NCBI GenBank assembly: GCA_017477555.1
Contig: JAFUVK010000036.1
Coordinates: 1-41,530, forward strand
Direction of reading: 5' to 3'
Origin: Muribaculaceae bacterium
GTDB taxonomy: Bacteria > Bacteroidota > Bacteroidia > Bacteroidales > Muribaculaceae
Length of the DNA stretch: 41,530 nucleotides
The first letter of the stretch is position 1. Each line of letters begins with the position of its first letter. Shown here piece after piece: positions 1-7,326 of this stretch. A program made the position numbers and the translations under genes. The notes below the pieces were generated by a model that was given only the letters and a program-made list of their open reading frames with translations, was not told where the DNA came from and searched no databases.

Positions 1-141
1 GAAATCAAGAACGATGGGAGGTGGCCTGAAAAGACACCTCTGAAAACAAGCCAAACCGCCGTATGCCGAACGGCACGTACGGTGGTGTGGGAGGAAAGGG
101 AGCGAAAGCCAAAACTCTCGCTCCCCGACCTACCCGATTTA
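1..141 (+). mobile_element. Group II intron, 3' end (domains V and VI), left part outside window
   Basis: Positions 54-87 fold into a typical group II intron domain V: CCGCCGTATGCC pairs with GGCA-CG-TACGGTGG around a four-base loop, leaving the two-base CG bulge characteristic of this domain, with a CGC-type triad near the base of the stem. A second stem, GGGAGCGA (98-105) with TCGCTCCC (118-125), sits where domain VI should be, followed by CCTACCCGAT, a usual intron 3' terminus. The splice boundary is placed at about 138-141. The reverse transcriptase ORF, if present, lies left of the window. The intron points toward the 3' end of the aquaporin gene and sits about 16 bp past its stop codon, so its domain VI stem may also serve as the aquaporin terminator (inference). 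No other copy is in this window. Confidence 0.8.
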
Positions 142-157
142 CAGAAGGGTAGGGAGA

Positions 158-865
158 TTACTCCTTGACTTCCTTGTCCAGGCTGATGACCTTCCAGATG
201 CAAGCGGCCAGCGCACCACCGATGAACGGGCCGACGATGAAGATCCACAGTTGGTTCAGGGCGTCGCCACCGGCGAGCAGGGCGGGACCAATGGAGCGAG
301 CGGGGTTGACGCTGGTGCCTGTGTAGTGGATGCCCACCAGATGGATCAGAATCAGCGACAGACCGATGGCCAGACCAGCCAGGTTGTTGGTGGCACCGTT
401 GGTCTTGCTCGTGGCACCAAGCACCACCAGCACAAAGAGCATGGTCAGTACAATCTCGGCAATCAGTCCGGTAGTCACCGACACCTGTCCTGCTTGTCCA
501 ATCTCGTTGAGCGTCTGCAAGCCATTGGCACCCAGGCCACTGTCAAAGCCGGCCAGCACGCCCAGCACACATGCGGCCAGGATGGCGCCGATGGTCTGGA
601 AAATCATGTACATGCCACAGTCCTTGGCATTAATGCCACCATTGAGAAACACGCCCAGCGTGATGGCGGGGTTGATGTGGCATCCGCTGATGCCGCCGAT
701 GGTGTAGGCCATGGCAACAACAGCCAGACCGAAGGCCATGGCTGTGCCAATCACTGCCGGTGTGCCAGCCACCACTGCCGTGTTACATCCCAGACTCACG
801 GCTGCGCCGCAACCGAGAAATGTCAGTACAAACGTACCTACGCATTCTGCTAAATACTTCTTCAT
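158..865 (-). CDS. aqpZ: Aquaporin Z-type water channel
   Basis: A 235-residue MIP-family channel in the inner membrane, of usual length for AqpZ (about 230) with six predicted membrane helices. Both half-helix signatures are present: HINPA (63-67) and SVNPAR (185-190). By position against E. coli AqpZ, the selectivity filter is F45, H175, T184 and R190, the narrow water-specific type; a glycerol facilitator would lack the histidine. It therefore most likely moves water. The start ATG at 865 follows a good promoter at 928-959. The gene is transcribed alone, toward a group II intron end that begins about 16 bp beyond the stop. Nothing is abnormal in frame or length. Confidence 0.95.
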   Translation of the reverse strand: MKKYLAECVGTFVLTFLGCGAAVSLGCNTAVVAGTPAVIGTAMAFGLAVVAMAYTIGGISGCHINPAITLGVFLNGGINAKDCGMYMIFQTIGAILAACVLGVLAGFDSGLGANGLQTLNEIGQAGQVSVTTGLIAEIVLTMLFVLVVLGATSKTNGATNNLAGLAIGLSLILIHLVGIHYTGTSVNPARSIGPALLAGGDALNQLWIFIVGPFIGGALAACIWKVISLDKEVKE

Positions 866-927
866 AAAAGATTGATTTATAGGTGATTAAATAAGATATC
901 TCAGTCTTGTCAACAAATAAGATAACG

Positions 928-959
928 CAAAAATAGACAATTTTTCGATAAACCGCAAG
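928..959 (-). promoter_or_regulatory. Bacteroidetes-type promoter of aqpZ
   Basis: On the minus strand, CTTG (959-956) is followed after 20 bases by TATTTTTG (935-928), matching the -33/-7 consensus TTTG-N19-21-TAnnTTTG with one mismatch. Transcription would start about 60 bases before the aqpZ ATG. A plus-strand TATATTTG at 980-987 lacks a -33 partner at the right distance and is only a weak candidate for rightward transcription. Confidence 0.6.
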
Positions 960-1060
960 TTTTTGTCACAAAAAATGCGTATATTTGCGCCATTAATGGG
1001 GTCATGTGCTCTGCCCTGAAGGGGGTAATGGGTAATGGGGAAGGGGTAATGGGTTGCGGC

Positions 1061-1336
1061 TGTAGGGACGGCACCCCTGTGCCGTCCGCCCCGACCAAAG
1101 GTAATGACGTCACAATGTTGTGGCGGTAGGGTCGCGGAACGGCCAAGGCGGTTGTAGGGACGGCACCCCCGTGCCGTCCGCCCCGACCAAAGGTAATGAC
1201 GTCACAATGTTGTGGCGGTAGGGTCGCGGAACGGCCAAGGTGGCTGTAGGGACGGCACCCCTGTGCCGTCCGCCTCGACCAAAGGTAACGTTGACTGCAA
1301 CCCGCAGGCTGACGGCACGAGGATGCCGTCCCTACC
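1061..1336. repeat. Repeat block: 92-bp tandem unit bounded by 12-bp inverted repeats
   Basis: This block fills most of the 531-bp gap between aqpZ and the UDP-glucose dehydrogenase gene. TGTAGGGACGGCACC recurs at 1061, 1153 and 1245, exactly 92 bp apart; the first two units are nearly identical and the third diverges after about 40 bases. Each unit opens with a hairpin made of GGACGGCAC and GTGCCGTCC. GTAGGGACGGCA (1062-1073) returns inverted as TGCCGTCCCTAC (1324-1335), so the block is closed by inverted ends like a non-autonomous element. ORFs across it are low-complexity and unlikely to be genes. The rest of the gap holds the aqpZ promoter and AT-rich DNA before the next start. Confidence 0.85.
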
Positions 1337-1396
1337 TTAACTCCACTAACGACTGACAATTAGCTAATTTAGAAAGTTAAATTAATTATTATCGAG

Positions 1397-2710
1397 ATGA
1401 ACATTTCAATAGTAGGAACAGGATATATGGGACTAGTGACCGGTACCTGCTTTGCCGACCTGGGAGCCACAGTAACCTGTGTCGACACCGACCGCCAGAA
1501 AATCAACCGGCTGGTCTATGGCTCAATCCCCATCTATGAGCCGGGACTGGAAAAGGCCATCACAACCAATGTCAACGAGGGCCGCCTGCGCTTTGTCAGC
1601 GACTTTGCCAAGGGATTCACCGATGTCGACTATGTGTTCTGCGCCATCGACACCACCCCCGACGAGGACGGCTCTACCGATCTCGCACCCATCTACGACA
1701 TCGCTCGGGTGTTTGGCCAGAGCATCAACCAGCCGTGTACCTTTGTACTGAAGTCGACTGTACCTGTGGGAACGGCCCTCAAGGTCATCGACATCATCGT
1801 GCAGGAGATTGCCGACCGCAAGGTTGACCTGCACTTCGACGTGGTCAGCAACCCCGACTTCATCACCGAGGGCAACGCTATCAAGGACTTCATGAAGCCC
1901 GACCGCATCATCATCGGCACCGAGGATGCCCAGGCAGTCGAAGCCATGAAGCGGCTCTACCACACGATTCTGCACCACAACGAGTATCACGTAATCTACA
2001 CCGACACTCGCACGGCCGAGATGATCAAGTATGCGGCCACATCGATGCTGGCCACGCGCGTGAGCTTCATGAACGAAATCGCCAACCTGTGCGAGCGCGT
2101 CGGGGCCGACATCAACACTGTGCGCCACGGCGTTGGTACCGACAGCCGCATCGGCCCGAAGTACATCTTCCCGGGATGCGGCTACGGAGGTACACTGTTT
2201 CCGCAAGACATCAAGGACTTGATCAAGATAGGACAGAGCAACGACTGCCCCATGAAGGTGCTCCAGGCGGTGGACGATGTGAATGTGCGCCAGAAGCGAC
2301 TCCTGTTTGAGAAGCTGCAGCAGCACTATCCCGACGGACTCGAAGGGAAGACCATCACGCTGTGGGGACTGTCGTTCAAGCCCGAGACCGACGACATGCG
2401 CGAGGCACCGTCGATCATCACGCTCGACCAGCTCACCGAGGCCGGTTGCAACATACGCGTCTACGACCCAGTGGCCATGAACGCCACTAAGCTGCACTGG
2501 GACCACGTGTACTGCGGCATCGACATGTACGACGCAGTCAAGGGGGCCGACGCACTGCTCATCCTCACCGAGTGGAGGCAGTTCCGCATACCGTCGTGGG
2601 AGCGTGTGCGTGCGCTTATGCGCACACCGCTGGTCATCGACGGACGCAACATCTACGACCCTGCCGAGCTCGAGCAGATGGGATTCACCTACCGATGCAT
2701 AGGCCGATAG
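1397..2710 (+). CDS. ugd: UDP-glucose 6-dehydrogenase family protein with altered active site
   Basis: A 437-residue member of the UDP-glucose/GDP-mannose dehydrogenase family, which normally oxidises UDP-glucose to UDP-glucuronate with NAD+ for surface polysaccharides. The Rossmann motif GTGYMG (7-12), KSTVPVGT (119-126), the catalytic-type lysine K211 and the C-terminal FKPETDDMREAPS segment (328-339) are all present, and the length is normal. Several conserved catalytic positions differ: the GGSCFPKD motif reads GGTLFPQD (264-271), replacing the nucleophilic cysteine by L267 and the lysine by Q270; the usual asparagine four residues after K211 is T215; and the first glutamate of the NPEF motif is D154. 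The frame is intact and the codon use looks normal, so this is not obvious decay. It may be inactive, regulatory or have another activity. Two lipoprotein genes follow closely. Confidence 0.9.
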   Translation: MNISIVGTGYMGLVTGTCFADLGATVTCVDTDRQKINRLVYGSIPIYEPGLEKAITTNVNEGRLRFVSDFAKGFTDVDYVFCAIDTTPDEDGSTDLAPIYDIARVFGQSINQPCTFVLKSTVPVGTALKVIDIIVQEIADRKVDLHFDVVSNPDFITEGNAIKDFMKPDRIIIGTEDAQAVEAMKRLYHTILHHNEYHVIYTDTRTAEMIKYAATSMLATRVSFMNEIANLCERVGADINTVRHGVGTDSRIGPKYIFPGCGYGGTLFPQDIKDLIKIGQSNDCPMKVLQAVDDVNVRQKRLLFEKLQQHYPDGLEGKTITLWGLSFKPETDDMREAPSIITLDQLTEAGCNIRVYDPVAMNATKLHWDHVYCGIDMYDAVKGADALLILTEWRQFRIPSWERVRALMRTPLVIDGRNIYDPAELEQMGFTYRCIGR

Positions 2711-2718
2711 TACGACCC

Positions 2719-3024
2719 ATGAGACAGGCACTCATCTTGTTGCTGACCATCGTGGCGGTGGCCTGTGGCGGCCATGCCGGCGACGGGCAAGCGCCGCCCG
2801 CCGACGAGGCCGTGGCACGCGGTCACGAGGCCGCGTGGACCGTGGCGCACGCCGACCATACCGACACCATTGCACTGCAGCGAGCCATACTCGACGCGCG
2901 GGCCACGCACGACGAGTATGTGCTCACCGAACAGGACGAGGCCGCCGCCGACTTCGAGCAGGCCTTTGCCGACTCGCTGCGGCGCGCCGATCCCGGGCTG
3001 GCCGGGCAACTCTTCGACAATTAG
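2719..3024 (+). CDS. Small putative lipoprotein, function unknown
   Basis: A 101-residue protein starting at the ATG at 2719, eight bases after the dehydrogenase stop, which suggests one transcript. The N-terminus (MRQALILLLTIVAVAC) is a hydrophobic signal ending in a cysteine at residue 16, so a lipoprotein is likely, although alanine at -3 is a weak lipobox. The mature part is acidic, alanine-rich and probably helical, with many Asp, Glu and Ala residues. I do not recognise the family. The next gene, 28 bases on, is also a small lipoprotein of similar build, so the two may be diverged relatives or work together (inference). Confidence 0.6.
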   Translation: MRQALILLLTIVAVACGGHAGDGQAPPADEAVARGHEAAWTVAHADHTDTIALQRAILDARATHDEYVLTEQDEAAADFEQAFADSLRRADPGLAGQLFDN

Positions 3025-3052
3025 CCGATACCACATCAACCCCCTGACGACA

Positions 3053-3691
3053 ATGAAACATAAACTACTACTCATCATGGCCGCCGTGGGCCTGCTGCTC
3101 ACCGGCTGCAAGGAAGGACCCACACGGGCAGGCGAGGCGCTGGCACAGGAGTTCTATGCCGCATGGGGCGACACGGCCGCACTCAAGCAGGTGGAGAGCC
3201 GCTTCCATGCCACGGCCGACAGCCTGTGGATGCCTGGCACCACGATGTATCTGCTCAAGGCGTTTGTCGAGGGAACGGCGCGCAACGACTCCACCCGCGC
3301 TGTGGCGCAGCTCATAGCCTATGACCGTGACGACTATGCCGAGCTGCAGGTCTACCGTCTGCTCGGTCCCTCGCCCGACACACAGTTCAAGCCCGACACG
3401 GCGCGCATCCTGCTCAGCCTCATCGACTGGTCGGCGCAGCTCATGGGCAAGCCCGACTATGCCGAGGCAGCAAAGGCACAACTCGATGCCGAGGTGAGCC
3501 GCATGAGTCTGGACCGGCAGATGGCCATCTATGCCGCGGCGGCAACCCCCACCACGCTGGCTATGGAGCTGAAGGCCGACAGCGAGGCACCCGGAGCCGA
3601 CATGGCACTCATCGAGCGGCAGATCAAGGCACTGGAGAAAATCTACACCCCCGAGCAGCTGCAAGAGTTCAGAGCTGCCTACGGCCAATGA
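3053..3691 (+). CDS. Putative lipoprotein, function unknown
   Basis: A 212-residue protein from the ATG at 3053. The signal peptide ends in a clear lipobox, LLTGC, with the lipidated cysteine at residue 19. The mature part looks fully helical and Ala-rich, with phrases such as LAQEFYAAWGD near the start and repeated charged helices to the end (EKIYTPEQLQEFRAAY). I do not recognise the family and see no catalytic motif. It is last in the dehydrogenase-lipoprotein-lipoprotein group. About 216 bp without a gene follow (3692-3907), containing AT-rich heptamer repeats at 3693-3719 and a short palindrome, GAGCTAGCTC. Confidence 0.7.
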   Translation: MKHKLLLIMAAVGLLLTGCKEGPTRAGEALAQEFYAAWGDTAALKQVESRFHATADSLWMPGTTMYLLKAFVEGTARNDSTRAVAQLIAYDRDDYAELQVYRLLGPSPDTQFKPDTARILLSLIDWSAQLMGKPDYAEAAKAQLDAEVSRMSLDRQMAIYAAAATPTTLAMELKADSEAPGADMALIERQIKALEKIYTPEQLQEFRAAYGQ

Positions 3692-3692
3692 C

Positions 3693-3719
3693 TATTCGTA
3701 ATTCATAATTCATAATTCT
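3693..3719. repeat. AT-rich heptamer repeat (TTCATAA type)
   Basis: AATTCATAATTCATAATTC is a short run of seven-base units directly after a CDS. It belongs to the same class as the runs at 5141-5187, 6075-6146 and 35447-35466. Confidence 0.6.
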
Positions 3720-3907
3720 CAATCCCAGCCACAAGCCTCCCCTTTCCCAAAGGGGACCAATGGTGCAAGCCGAATACAATGTCGAGCTAGCTCGAACATT
3801 GTTGAGGTGCAGCCCATTGACGCTGAGAGAGCGGTAGGGGTGGGGTTTGAGCCAATGCACAATGCTAACGTCTAAAATCTAACAACTAAAACTCAATTAT
3901 CAATAAG

Positions 3908-4882
3908 TTGAAAACCTACGACGAATATCTACTCATGGTCAACAGTGCCATCCAGGCCATTGACTATCCACAACAGCCCGCCGGGCTCTACGAGCCCATC
4001 GCCTACACCATGGCACTGGGAGGGAAACGACTGCGCCCCGTGCTGACCCTCATGGCATGTGAGGCAATGGGCGGCAACCCCGACCACGCTCTGAATGCGG
4101 CGCTGGGCATTGAGTTGTTTCATAACTTCACCTTGCTGCACGACGATGTCATGGACCGCGCCGATGTGCGACGCGGACAGCCCACCGTACACCGCCGCTG
4201 GAACGACAATGTGGCCATCCTGAGCGGCGACGCTATGCTCACTCTGGCCACACAGCACATCGAGCTGGTCGACGACCGGCATCTGCTGGCCGCAATGCGC
4301 CTGTTTAACCGCACGGCCATGCAAATCTACGAGGGGCAGCAGTGGGACATGGACTTTGAGCACAGACACGATGTCACCGAGCAGGAGTACATCGAGATGA
4401 TCCGACTCAAGACATCGGTGCTGTTGGGATGCGCATGCCGCATGGGTGCCATCCTGGCCGATGCACCACAGGACCGCCAGCAGGCCATCTACGACATGGG
4501 CGTGGCCATGGGGCTGGCTTTCCAGCTGCAGGACGACATGCTCGACGTCTGGGGCGACCCGGAAACCTTCGGCAAGGAGGTGGGCGGCGACATCATGAAC
4601 AACAAAAAGACATTCCTGCTCATTAATGCGCAGCAGCGGGCACAGGGCGACGATGCACTGGAGTTGCGCCACTGGCTCAACGACCCCTACGCATTACGCG
4701 ACCAGAAGTATCCTGCTGTGCGGGCCATCTATGAGCGTCTGGGCCTGCGGCAGCTCAGCGAGCAGGCCATCGACCACTACAATGCCCAGGCCATCGAGGC
4801 ACTGCGACGTGTCGGCCTCGCCGACGATGCCTACAGCGCTTTTGCCGCCCTCATCAATCGCCTCACCACCCGCAGCAAGTAA
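3908..4882 (+). CDS. Polyprenyl diphosphate synthase (short-chain type)
   Basis: A 324-residue trans-isoprenyl diphosphate synthase that adds isopentenyl diphosphate to an allylic primer for quinone and lipid-carrier synthesis in the cytoplasm. It shows GGKR (38-41), the first aspartate-rich motif DDVMD (79-83) and the second one QDDMLD (208-213). F74 lies five residues before the first motif, where an aromatic residue normally limits the product to short chains (C15-C20); the exact product is inference. The start is a TTG at 3908, because no in-frame ATG comes earlier and the N-terminus MKTYDEYL is sensible for the family. The TAA stop is immediately followed by a GC-rich palindrome (4883-4905) that may act as terminator. 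Confidence 0.9.
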   Translation: MKTYDEYLLMVNSAIQAIDYPQQPAGLYEPIAYTMALGGKRLRPVLTLMACEAMGGNPDHALNAALGIELFHNFTLLHDDVMDRADVRRGQPTVHRRWNDNVAILSGDAMLTLATQHIELVDDRHLLAAMRLFNRTAMQIYEGQQWDMDFEHRHDVTEQEYIEMIRLKTSVLLGCACRMGAILADAPQDRQQAIYDMGVAMGLAFQLQDDMLDVWGDPETFGKEVGGDIMNNKKTFLLINAQQRAQGDDALELRHWLNDPYALRDQKYPAVRAIYERLGLRQLSEQAIDHYNAQAIEALRRVGLADDAYSAFAALINRLTTRSK

Positions 4883-5140
4883 CCCCTCCCCTGGCAGGGG
4901 AGGGGTAGCGCCAATCCCCCTCCCGGGGAGAGGAACGGTAGCGGCAATCCCCCTCCCCTGCCAGGGGAGGGGCTAGGGGAGGGGTCATCGCCCCCTAAAA
5001 ATCCCAACCAGTTAGGGGAGGGACCATCGTCCCCAAAATCTATGAAGTAGGCGACTCAACCCCACCCCTCACCCCTCCCCTGCCAGGGGAGGGGAACGGT
5101 AGCGGCAATCCCCCTCCCAGGGGAGGGGAACGGAAGCAGC
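4883..5140. repeat. Array of GC-rich palindromes (CCCCTCCCCTGCCAGGGG type)
   Basis: This fills most of the 311-bp gap between the polyprenyl synthase and tatD. Three near-identical 23-base palindromes, each with 11-base arms, lie at 4883-4905, 4950-4972 and 5072-5094. Degenerate copies are near 4915-4932 and 5110-5127. They are linked by variants of GAACGGTAGCGGCAATC. The same family recurs at 5948-6072, 7146-7163 and 11384-11405. They are either dispersed palindromic elements or transcription terminators; no run of T follows most of them. Confidence 0.8.
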
Positions 5141-5187
5141 CATTATGCATTATGCATTATGAATTATAAATTAAGAATTAAGAATTG
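5141..5187. repeat. AT-rich heptamer tandem repeat upstream of tatD
   Basis: Seven-base units (GCATTAT, GAATTAT, then TTAAGAA) run up to a few bases before the tatD ATG at 5194, so the repeat occupies the position of the tatD leader. It may affect transcription or translation, but nothing in the sequence proves this. Confidence 0.7.
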
Positions 5188-5193
5188 GAGTAG

Positions 5194-5970
5194 ATGATTG
5201 ATACACATAGCCACATCTATAGCGCGGAGTTTGACGACGACCGCGAACAGGTGATTCAGCGCGCGCTGGAAGCCGGCGTGACCCACATCATCTTGCCCAA
5301 CGAAGGCCCCGACAGCGTGCCCCGTTTGCTCGACATGCAGGCACAGTGGCCCCGGCACATCAGCCTGGCGCTGGGACTGCACCCCGAGGAAGTACACGAT
5401 GACTGGTCGAATCAGCTCGACCGTCTGGAGCCTCTGCTCGACCGTCACCATTGGGTGGCCATCGGCGAGGTAGGCATCGACCTCTATTGGGACAAGACCT
5501 ACCACCACCAGCAGATGCAGGCGCTGGAGCGGCAGCTGGGCTGGTGCGTGGACCGTGGTTTGCCTTTCATCATCCACTGCCGCGAGGCCCTCGACGCCAC
5601 ACTTGATGTGCTCAACCAGTTCCGCGGACAGATGCCGCAAGGGGTGTTTCACTGTTTCACGGGCACGGCTCATGAGGTCGACCGCATTCGCGCCGTGGGC
5701 GACTTTTACTTTGGGCTGGGAGGTGTGCTCACCTTCAAGAAGAGCCAATTGCCACTGACGGTGCCGGTGATTGGCCTGGACCGCATACTGCTCGAGACCG
5801 ATGCACCCTACATGGCCCCGGTGCCTCACCGAGGTCAGCGCAACGAGAGTGCCTATGTGGCCGACGTGGCCCGCTGTCTGGCCGACGTGCTGTCGCTCGA
5901 CCTCTCCACCGTCGACCGCGTCACCACCGCCAACGCCACCACCCTCTTCCCCCTCCCCTGCCAGAGTTAG
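5194..5970 (+). CDS. tatD: TatD-family metal-dependent hydrolase (DNase)
   Basis: A 258-residue TIM-barrel hydrolase of normal family length. The metal ligands are visible: H5 and H7 in DTHSH, E92 in GEVGID, H128 in IIHCREA, H153 in FHCFTG, and D203 in LETDAPYM. TatD proteins are 3'-5' exonucleases or DNases involved in DNA repair and turnover; the exact substrate is unknown. The last residues (FPLPCQS) and the TAG stop are read from a copy of the GC-rich palindromic repeat, whereas family members usually end with a short hydrophobic tail such as LFGL. The original 3' end seems to have been replaced by repeat DNA. No obvious promoter was found; upstream is an AT-rich repeat. Confidence 0.92.
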   Translation: MIDTHSHIYSAEFDDDREQVIQRALEAGVTHIILPNEGPDSVPRLLDMQAQWPRHISLALGLHPEEVHDDWSNQLDRLEPLLDRHHWVAIGEVGIDLYWDKTYHHQQMQALERQLGWCVDRGLPFIIHCREALDATLDVLNQFRGQMPQGVFHCFTGTAHEVDRIRAVGDFYFGLGGVLTFKKSQLPLTVPVIGLDRILLETDAPYMAPVPHRGQRNESAYVADVARCLADVLSLDLSTVDRVTTANATTLFPLPCQS

Positions 5971-6072
5971 GGAACGTAGCCACCAATCCCCCTCCCCTGA
6001 TAGGGGAGAGGCTAGGGGAGAGGCTAGGGGAGGGGCAAGGGGAGAGGCTAGGGGAGGGGAGGCTTGTGGCTG
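5948..6072. repeat. GC-rich palindromic and AGGGGAGAGGCT direct repeats after tatD
   Basis: A partial copy of the palindrome (CCCCCTCCCCTGCCAG) overlaps the last codons of tatD. From 5988 on, a degenerate palindrome is followed by four to five direct repeats of AGGGGAGAGGCT type to about 6062. No gene is seen here. Confidence 0.75.
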
Positions 6073-6074
6073 AC

Positions 6075-6146
6075 ATTCTTAATTCTTAATTCTTAATTAT
6101 GAATTATGCATTATGCATTATGAATTATGAATTATAAATTCATTAT
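6075..6146. repeat. AT-rich heptamer tandem repeat
   Basis: About ten seven-base units in a row: TTAATTC twice, then TTAATTA, TGAATTA, TGCATTA twice, TGAATTA twice and TAAATTC. This is the longest heptamer run in the window and lies just before the TTG start of the DUF2284 gene. Confidence 0.8.
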
Positions 6147-6166
6147 CCAACAAAAAACATAAAAGA

Positions 6167-6754
6167 TTGTACCGAATCACTCACCAAGTGGCCACAATAG
6201 ATGCCACACAATACGTGCAGCGTTACCGCGACGTGCCTCGCTTCCTGACCTATTGCCGCCAGTGCGACAGTTATGGGCGAGTGTGGAGTTGCCCACCCTT
6301 TGACACCGGCGATGAGCCGGACTTTGCTGCCTACGCCCAGGTCACAGTTTGGGGAACAGTCATCACCTTCGACGAAGACACGCGTCAGAACTGCCACACG
6401 GCTGAGCAGCGGCGCGACATCACCGCTCGCGCCATCGATGACGCTTGCAGCCAGGTATTGCCCTACCTCTATGCCCAGGAGGCGGCTCATCCGGGCAGTC
6501 GCGCGTTCACCTTCAGGTGTCGCTTGTGCCATCCCGTGCCCTGCAGCCGTCTCGACGGAAAGCCGTGTCGTCGGCCTGCTGAGCGCCGTTCGTCGCTCGA
6601 GGCGGTGGGCTTCGATGTCAGTGCCACAGCACGCGATGTGTTGGGCATCGAGCTCGAGTGGAGCACCGACGGTCGTTTGCCGCGTCGCGTCACCCTTGTC
6701 ACCGCCCTGTTCTCTCCCGACACCTTCGTCCCAGCTCCCCTCCTTGCAGAATAG
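6167..6754 (+). CDS. DUF2284 family predicted metal-binding protein
   Basis: A 195-residue cysteine-rich protein resembling DUF2284. The first cluster, C30-R-Q-C33 with SCPPFD (C42), is the family hallmark; a second cluster is C118, C121, C126 and C134. Such clusters suggest an iron-sulfur or zinc site, but the biochemical role is unknown. Many relatives occur in anaerobes. The start is a TTG at 6167; in-frame codons upstream reach a stop at 6128-6130 without any ATG. It follows tatD by about 200 bp of repeats and probably has its own promoter, which I could not identify. The end is a TAG at 6752-6754. Confidence 0.8.
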   Translation: MYRITHQVATIDATQYVQRYRDVPRFLTYCRQCDSYGRVWSCPPFDTGDEPDFAAYAQVTVWGTVITFDEDTRQNCHTAEQRRDITARAIDDACSQVLPYLYAQEAAHPGSRAFTFRCRLCHPVPCSRLDGKPCRRPAERRSSLEAVGFDVSATARDVLGIELEWSTDGRLPRRVTLVTALFSPDTFVPAPLLAE

Positions 6755-7270
6755 TCTCACCCCTTCGCGTCATTGCTCCCGTTCGGTCACGAAAGGCTCG
6801 CGGTAAAAATAGACATAAGAACATAAGAACACAAGCTCCGCGGGATTCGGGGTGAAGAATACCGAAGAGCAAGTGGTTGCCTCGAAGAGGCATTGTGGGT
6901 CGAAGACCCAACTTTGTTCGAAATCTTGTGCAAACGAGCGCAGAACCGAGCTTGCTCGAGTTCTGCCGAGTGCAGCCAAGATTATCTAAAGACCATGCAA
7001 CCTCGAAGAGGTGCGCAGCTTGGTCCCAGCACGCCGGGCAGCAAGTGCCTCGAAGAGGAACTTTGCCAGCACATACCACGCAGACGATACGCACTGTAGG
7101 GCTGCGCCGCAGGCACAGCCGGAAGCGAGGCCAATCAGGTTGGCTCCTCCCCTGCCAGGGGTGTGGTTTCGGCAGCCGCAGAGCTAGCACAGTGGCCACT
7201 GCAGCCCTACAACCATTACCCGAGTCTGACGGCCCAAAAAACTTTGATATCTTTGATGACTTTGGTGGAG
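6755..7270. other. Gene-free, hairpin-rich stretch with GAA-loop stems
   Basis: I find no credible gene in this stretch. It contains a chain of short perfect hairpins, most with a GAA triloop: TGCCTC/GAGGCA (6878-6892), TGGGTC/GACCCA (6896-6910), ACCTC/GAGGT (7000-7012) and CCTC/GAGG (7048-7058). An eleven-pair hairpin with a TT loop (6941-6965) lies between them. CCTCGAAGAGG thus occurs three times. Further right are an inverted-repeat segment (7095-7211) and one GC-rich palindrome copy (7146-7163). It could be a decayed mobile element, a dispersed structured repeat or an untranslated RNA; the sequence alone does not decide. Confidence 0.6.
7095..7211. repeat. 117-bp segment with 11-bp inverted ends
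   Basis: TGTAGGGCTGC (7095-7105) is repeated inverted as GCAGCCCTACA (7201-7211). The outer bases TGTAGGG are shared with the repeat block at 1061, suggesting two members of one class of palindromic elements. It encloses a GC-rich palindrome and no ORF. Confidence 0.55.
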
Positions 7271-7310
7271 AAAAACGACCGCCTGGCAGGAGAGCCGGGC
7301 GGTCGTTTTT
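7271..7310. terminator. Strong bidirectional intrinsic terminator
   Basis: AAAAACGACCGCC (7271-7283) pairs perfectly with GGCGGTCGTTTTT (7298-7310) around a 14-base loop. The A-run on one side and the T-run on the other allow use from both strands. It lies just past the stop of the minus-strand secreted-protein gene at 7327. Confidence 0.9.
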
Positions 7311-7326
7311 AATGCTTAATTCCAAA

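Noticed and set aside
910..1359. 149-residue minus-strand ORF in the 92-bp repeat block
   Set aside because: It only translates the tandem repeat and has no signal, motif or promoter.
1523..2731. 402-residue minus-strand ORF across the UDP-glucose dehydrogenase gene
   Set aside because: Antisense shadow; no recognisable motif, and the plus-strand protein is clearly a family member.
7170..7240. Possible cobalamin riboswitch (GGCCACTG and nearby stems)
   Set aside because: The B12-box resemblance is limited to a few bases, the conserved core is absent, and no plus-strand gene follows.
6699..7325. 208-residue minus-strand ORF across the hairpin-rich gap
   Set aside because: It crosses the strong terminator at 7271-7310 and the DUF2284 3' end, is rich in Arg, Cys and Pro, and shows no motif.
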